Source of the DNA: Spiroplasma kunkelii CR2-3x
Lineage (GTDB): Bacteria > Bacillota_I > Bacilli_A > Mycoplasmatales > Mycoplasmataceae
Assembly: GCF_001274875.1 (NCBI RefSeq)
Contig: NZ_CP010899.1
Location: forward strand, 124,001 to 188,000
Length of the DNA stretch: 64,000 nt
Direction: 5' to 3'
The position numbers and the translations under genes are program-made. This document shows positions 61,147 through 64,000 of the stretch, one piece after another. The stretch's first letter is position 1, and the number at the start of each line of letters is the position of its first letter. The notes under the pieces were generated by a model that saw nothing but the letters and a program-made list of their open reading frames with translations, was not told the origin of the DNA and made no database searches.

Positions 61147-62652
61147 ATGGATGTAAAAAAGAAAAAAAAGTTTAAATTTAAATTGCCAACAGCATTTACA
61201 ATTTTATTAGGAATTACGCTCTTAATTATTATTATCTCTTGAATTCCAGGAACAACTGGTTCATGAAAAGATGCTGATGATGAACTTCATAATGGTGGAC
61301 CTGCGGGAATTTTTGACTTATTTTTAGCTCCGATGCAAGGATTTAAAAGTAAAGTTGATGTTATTGTCTTTATTTTAGTTTTAGGAGGTTTCTTAGGCAT
61401 CGTTATTGAATCAAAAGCATTAGATGCTGGGATTGGGCGTTTAGTAGCAAAAATGAAAGGCCGTGAAATTTGAATTATTCCAATTGTAATGTTTTTATTT
61501 TCAGTTGGTGGCACAACTTATGGAATGGGGGAAGAAACAATCGCCTTATACCCAGTTATTATTCCTGTTTTATTATCTGCTGGTTTTGATGTGCTAACAG
61601 CAGTAATGGCAATTTTATTTGGTGCTGGAATTGGTTGTATTGGTTCAACATTAAATCCATTTGTTATCCAAGTTGCTGCTGATGCTGCTGGTGTGTCTGA
61701 TTTAACATCAACAACAGGAATTATTTGAAGAGCCGTGTCATGATTATTATTAACAGCAGGTGTAATTTCATTTGTTGTTTGATATGCGTTACGTGTTCGT
61801 CGTATACCAGGGAAATCACCATTATTTGATAAAAAAGATTTTTATGAAGCAGAATTTGCAATTATTGATGATTTACCAGCATACAATGGTAAACGTAAAG
61901 CAATTATGGCGATTTTTATGATTAGTTTTGTCTTAATGATTTTTTTATTAATTGGATGGGATAAATTTGGAATTCCTGTCTTTGTTAATTTTACAAAATT
62001 AGTTAGTGAGCATGCCCCATTTATTGCTAATTTCTTTGCTCCATTAGGGCAATGATCATTTATGGAAATTTCAGCATTATTCTTTATTGCATCAATTATT
62101 ATTGCATTAATTAATTGAAAAGGAGAAGAAAAATACGTTAATAGTTTTATTAGTGGTTCATCTGATATTCTATCTGTTTGCTTGGTTATTGCCTTTGCAG
62201 CTGGGATTGGGTTTATTATGACAAATACTGGAATGCAAAACAAATTAGTTAGTGGATTATCTACACCAATGTCAACATTAGGGAAAACAGGCTTTATTAT
62301 GGTAGCCTTCTTCTTCTTCCTAATTATCTCATTTGTAATTCCATCTAGTTCAGGATTTGCCCAAACTGTTTTCCCAATTTTGGGTCCTGTTGCTAATGGG
62401 GTAGCAACGGGTTTAACATCAGGAACAATTACTGCCTTTTCATTTGCAAATGGAATTATTAATTTAATTTCACCAACAAGTGCAATTTTAATGGCAGCGT
62501 TATCAATTTCAAAAGTTCCTTATGGTAGCTTTATAAAAGCATCATGACCATTAATTGTTGGAATTGTTGTTGCAACAATTATTTTGTTAGGAATTGGAAC
62601 TTTATTACCAATTTCAAACACTAGTCCTTTATTATCAATGCAAGTTGAGTAA
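61147..62652 (+). CDS. YfcC/ArcD2-type arginine-ornithine carrier
   Basis: 501 residues, about twelve membrane helices. Family look: basic N-terminus then LPTAFTILLGITLLI, FILVLGGFLGIVIESKALDAGI, FSVGGTTYGMGEET, GAGIGCIGSTLNPF, and FVIPSSSGFAQTVFPILGP. These are YfcC-family (short-chain/dicarboxylate-like) signatures; within an arc operon the expected job is arginine uptake in exchange for ornithine. Many TGA Trp. AAAGGGAGTG site. Confidence 0.82.
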
Positions 62653-62688
62653 GCAAGTTTTCATTTTAAAAGAAAGGATATGTAAATT

Positions 62689-63621
62689 ATGGCAAGAATA
62701 GTTGTTGCGTTAGGAGGAAACGCATTAGGAAATTCCCCCAGTGAACAACAAGAAATTGTAAAAGATACTGCGAAGGCAATGGTTGACATCATTGAAAATG
62801 GTGATGAATTAATTATTGCGCACGGGAATGGACCACAAGTTGGAATGATTAAGAATGTTTTTGATGAAGCAGCCCATGTTAATAATAAAATTCCAATTAT
62901 GCCATTTCCCGAATGTGGAGCAATGTCACAAGCCTATATTGGTTATCATTTGCAAAATGCAATTTTAAATGAATTAAATAAACGTAAAATTAAGAAAAAT
63001 GTTGTAACAATTGTAACACAAGTTGAAGTTGACCAGAAAGATCCTGCTTTTAATAATCCAACAAAGCCAATTGGTGCGTTTTATCGTGAAGCAGAGGCAA
63101 AAGCATTAGCTGAAAAAAATGGCTTTACTGTTAAGGAAGATGCTGGACGAGGATGACGCCGAGTAATTGCATCACCAGAACCAATTGATATTGTTGAAAA
63201 AGAAATTATCGAAGATTTAATTAAGCAAGGACATATTGTAATTACCGTTGGTGGTGGAGGTATTCCCGTTGTGAAAACAGGGGCTGCTTATCAAGGAGTT
63301 CCTGCTGTTATTGATAAAGATTTTGCTAGCGCAAAGTTAGCAGAATTAATTAAAGCTGATAAATTGATGATTTTAACAGCGGTAGAAAAAGTTGCAATCA
63401 ACTATGGAAAACCTAACCAACAATCATTAGATGTTTTAACTTTAACTGCAGCAGAAAAATATATTACAGAGAATCAATTTGCGCCAGGTAGTATGTTACC
63501 AAAAGTACAAGCTGCAATGAAGTTTGCTAGTTCTGGGTCGCAAAAAATAGCAATCATTGCTGAATTAGCACAAGTTAAAGCAGCATTAGCTGGTAAAGCT
63601 GGTACAAAAATTAGTAAGTAA
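62689..63621 (+). CDS. arcC: Carbamate kinase
   Basis: Makes ATP from carbamoyl phosphate and ADP, final deiminase-pathway step. 310 residues, full length. [76 protein letters not shown], and [10 protein letters not shown] near the end. AGAAAGGATA site. TGA Trp in RGWRRV. Last gene of the operon; the following 379 bases hold no clear gene. Confidence 0.96.
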
Positions 63622-64000
63622 ATTCATAGGAATTATTTAAACCTTTTTCTAAAAATTACATTTTGTAGGAAGTATAATTAAGAAAAAATTTTTTATTATT
63701 GTAAAATTAATAAAAGTAATGGTTAAATAGTAATTAGAATTTTTTTTTAAAAAAAAATATTTTTCAAAATTTGAGTAATAATTAAATTAAGAAAAATTAA
63801 TTAATCAAACTATTTATTAATAGCTTATAAAATAATAAAAGTTAATACAACCATCATTTCAAGAAAGAAAAAAGTGATATAATTAAGTCTAAAAAAATAG
63901 AAAATATTAACTACTTTAGGCAAAGAGGTAAAGAATTAAAGAGGATTTAAATAGTATTCAACATCAAATATTAACACAAGAAGATAATTTAGATAATTTT
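63622..64000 (+). other. AT-rich region after arcC, promoter and possible gene start at the edge
   Basis: No complete gene. An extended -10 TGATATAAT (63875-63883) has no good -35. From about 63937 a frame reading EDLNSIQHQILTQEDN is open to the window end, but no ATG is in it, so it is either a remnant or a gene with an unusual start. Confidence 0.3.

Overview
The window is Spiroplasma chromosome, most likely of the citri clade. The DNA is very AT-rich. TGA is read as tryptophan throughout: TpiA, UvrA, MetG, CysS, GltX, PyrG, PurA and ArcA are intact only with that code, and TGG is rare. There is a folate salvage pair, an arginine deiminase operon, a spiroplasmal-type plectrovirus remnant and many decaying genes. 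Species cannot be fixed from the sequence alone. No rRNA, tRNA or CRISPR array was recognised.

Layout. 1-5397: the 3' part of secA, then whiA, an amino-acid permease, a cysteine-less rhodanese on the opposite strand, and tpiA. 5521-13862 is a rearranged and decayed zone. It holds an ABC-F ATPase gene cut and partly inverted around a phage-type membrane-protein pseudogene, two related lipoprotein genes (one broken), a terminase large-subunit gene with one stop, and an intact UPF0236/ISLre2-like transposase gene. 13965-22953 returns to core genes: uvrA-folC-folT, dnaB-dnaI (helicase loading), a pstB scrap and gapA. 23142-33250 is accessory again. It contains a frameshifted DDE transposase and a non-coding control region with a 10-bp-phased TTGTAG array. 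That region leads into a train of tiny overlapping phage-type genes (pentapeptide-repeat protein, coiled-coil protein, broken recT, broken RuvC-like gene fused to a broken DNA methyltransferase). A plectrovirus remnant lies on the other strand, including a broken Zot-type ATPase.

33402-58494 is mostly translation, nucleotide and replication housekeeping: metG-mnmG-cysS-(trmFO pseudogene)-rlmB-(sigma-like pseudogene)-rpmG-secE-nusG, then mpg, an HNH endonuclease, pncA, rsmG-parA-parB-ychF-ispF-gltX-HD hydrolase-rpoE, and pyrG-purA-purB-pth-rsmI. 58867-63621 is the complete arginine deiminase set: arcA, arcB, a YfcC/ArcD-type carrier and arcC. It makes ATP from arginine, and its leader carries a tandem repeat and a palindrome.

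Two themes run through the window. First, at least ten decayed genes share one signature: in-frame TAA where glutamine (CAA) is plausible, plus one-base losses in A or T runs. This fits AT mutation pressure in a code where TGA is not a stop. Second, phage and transposon debris sits in discrete blocks between core operons that are otherwise intact and in familiar Firmicutes order (rlmB-sigma-rpmG-secE-nusG; rsmG-parA-parB-ychF; rpoE-pyrG).
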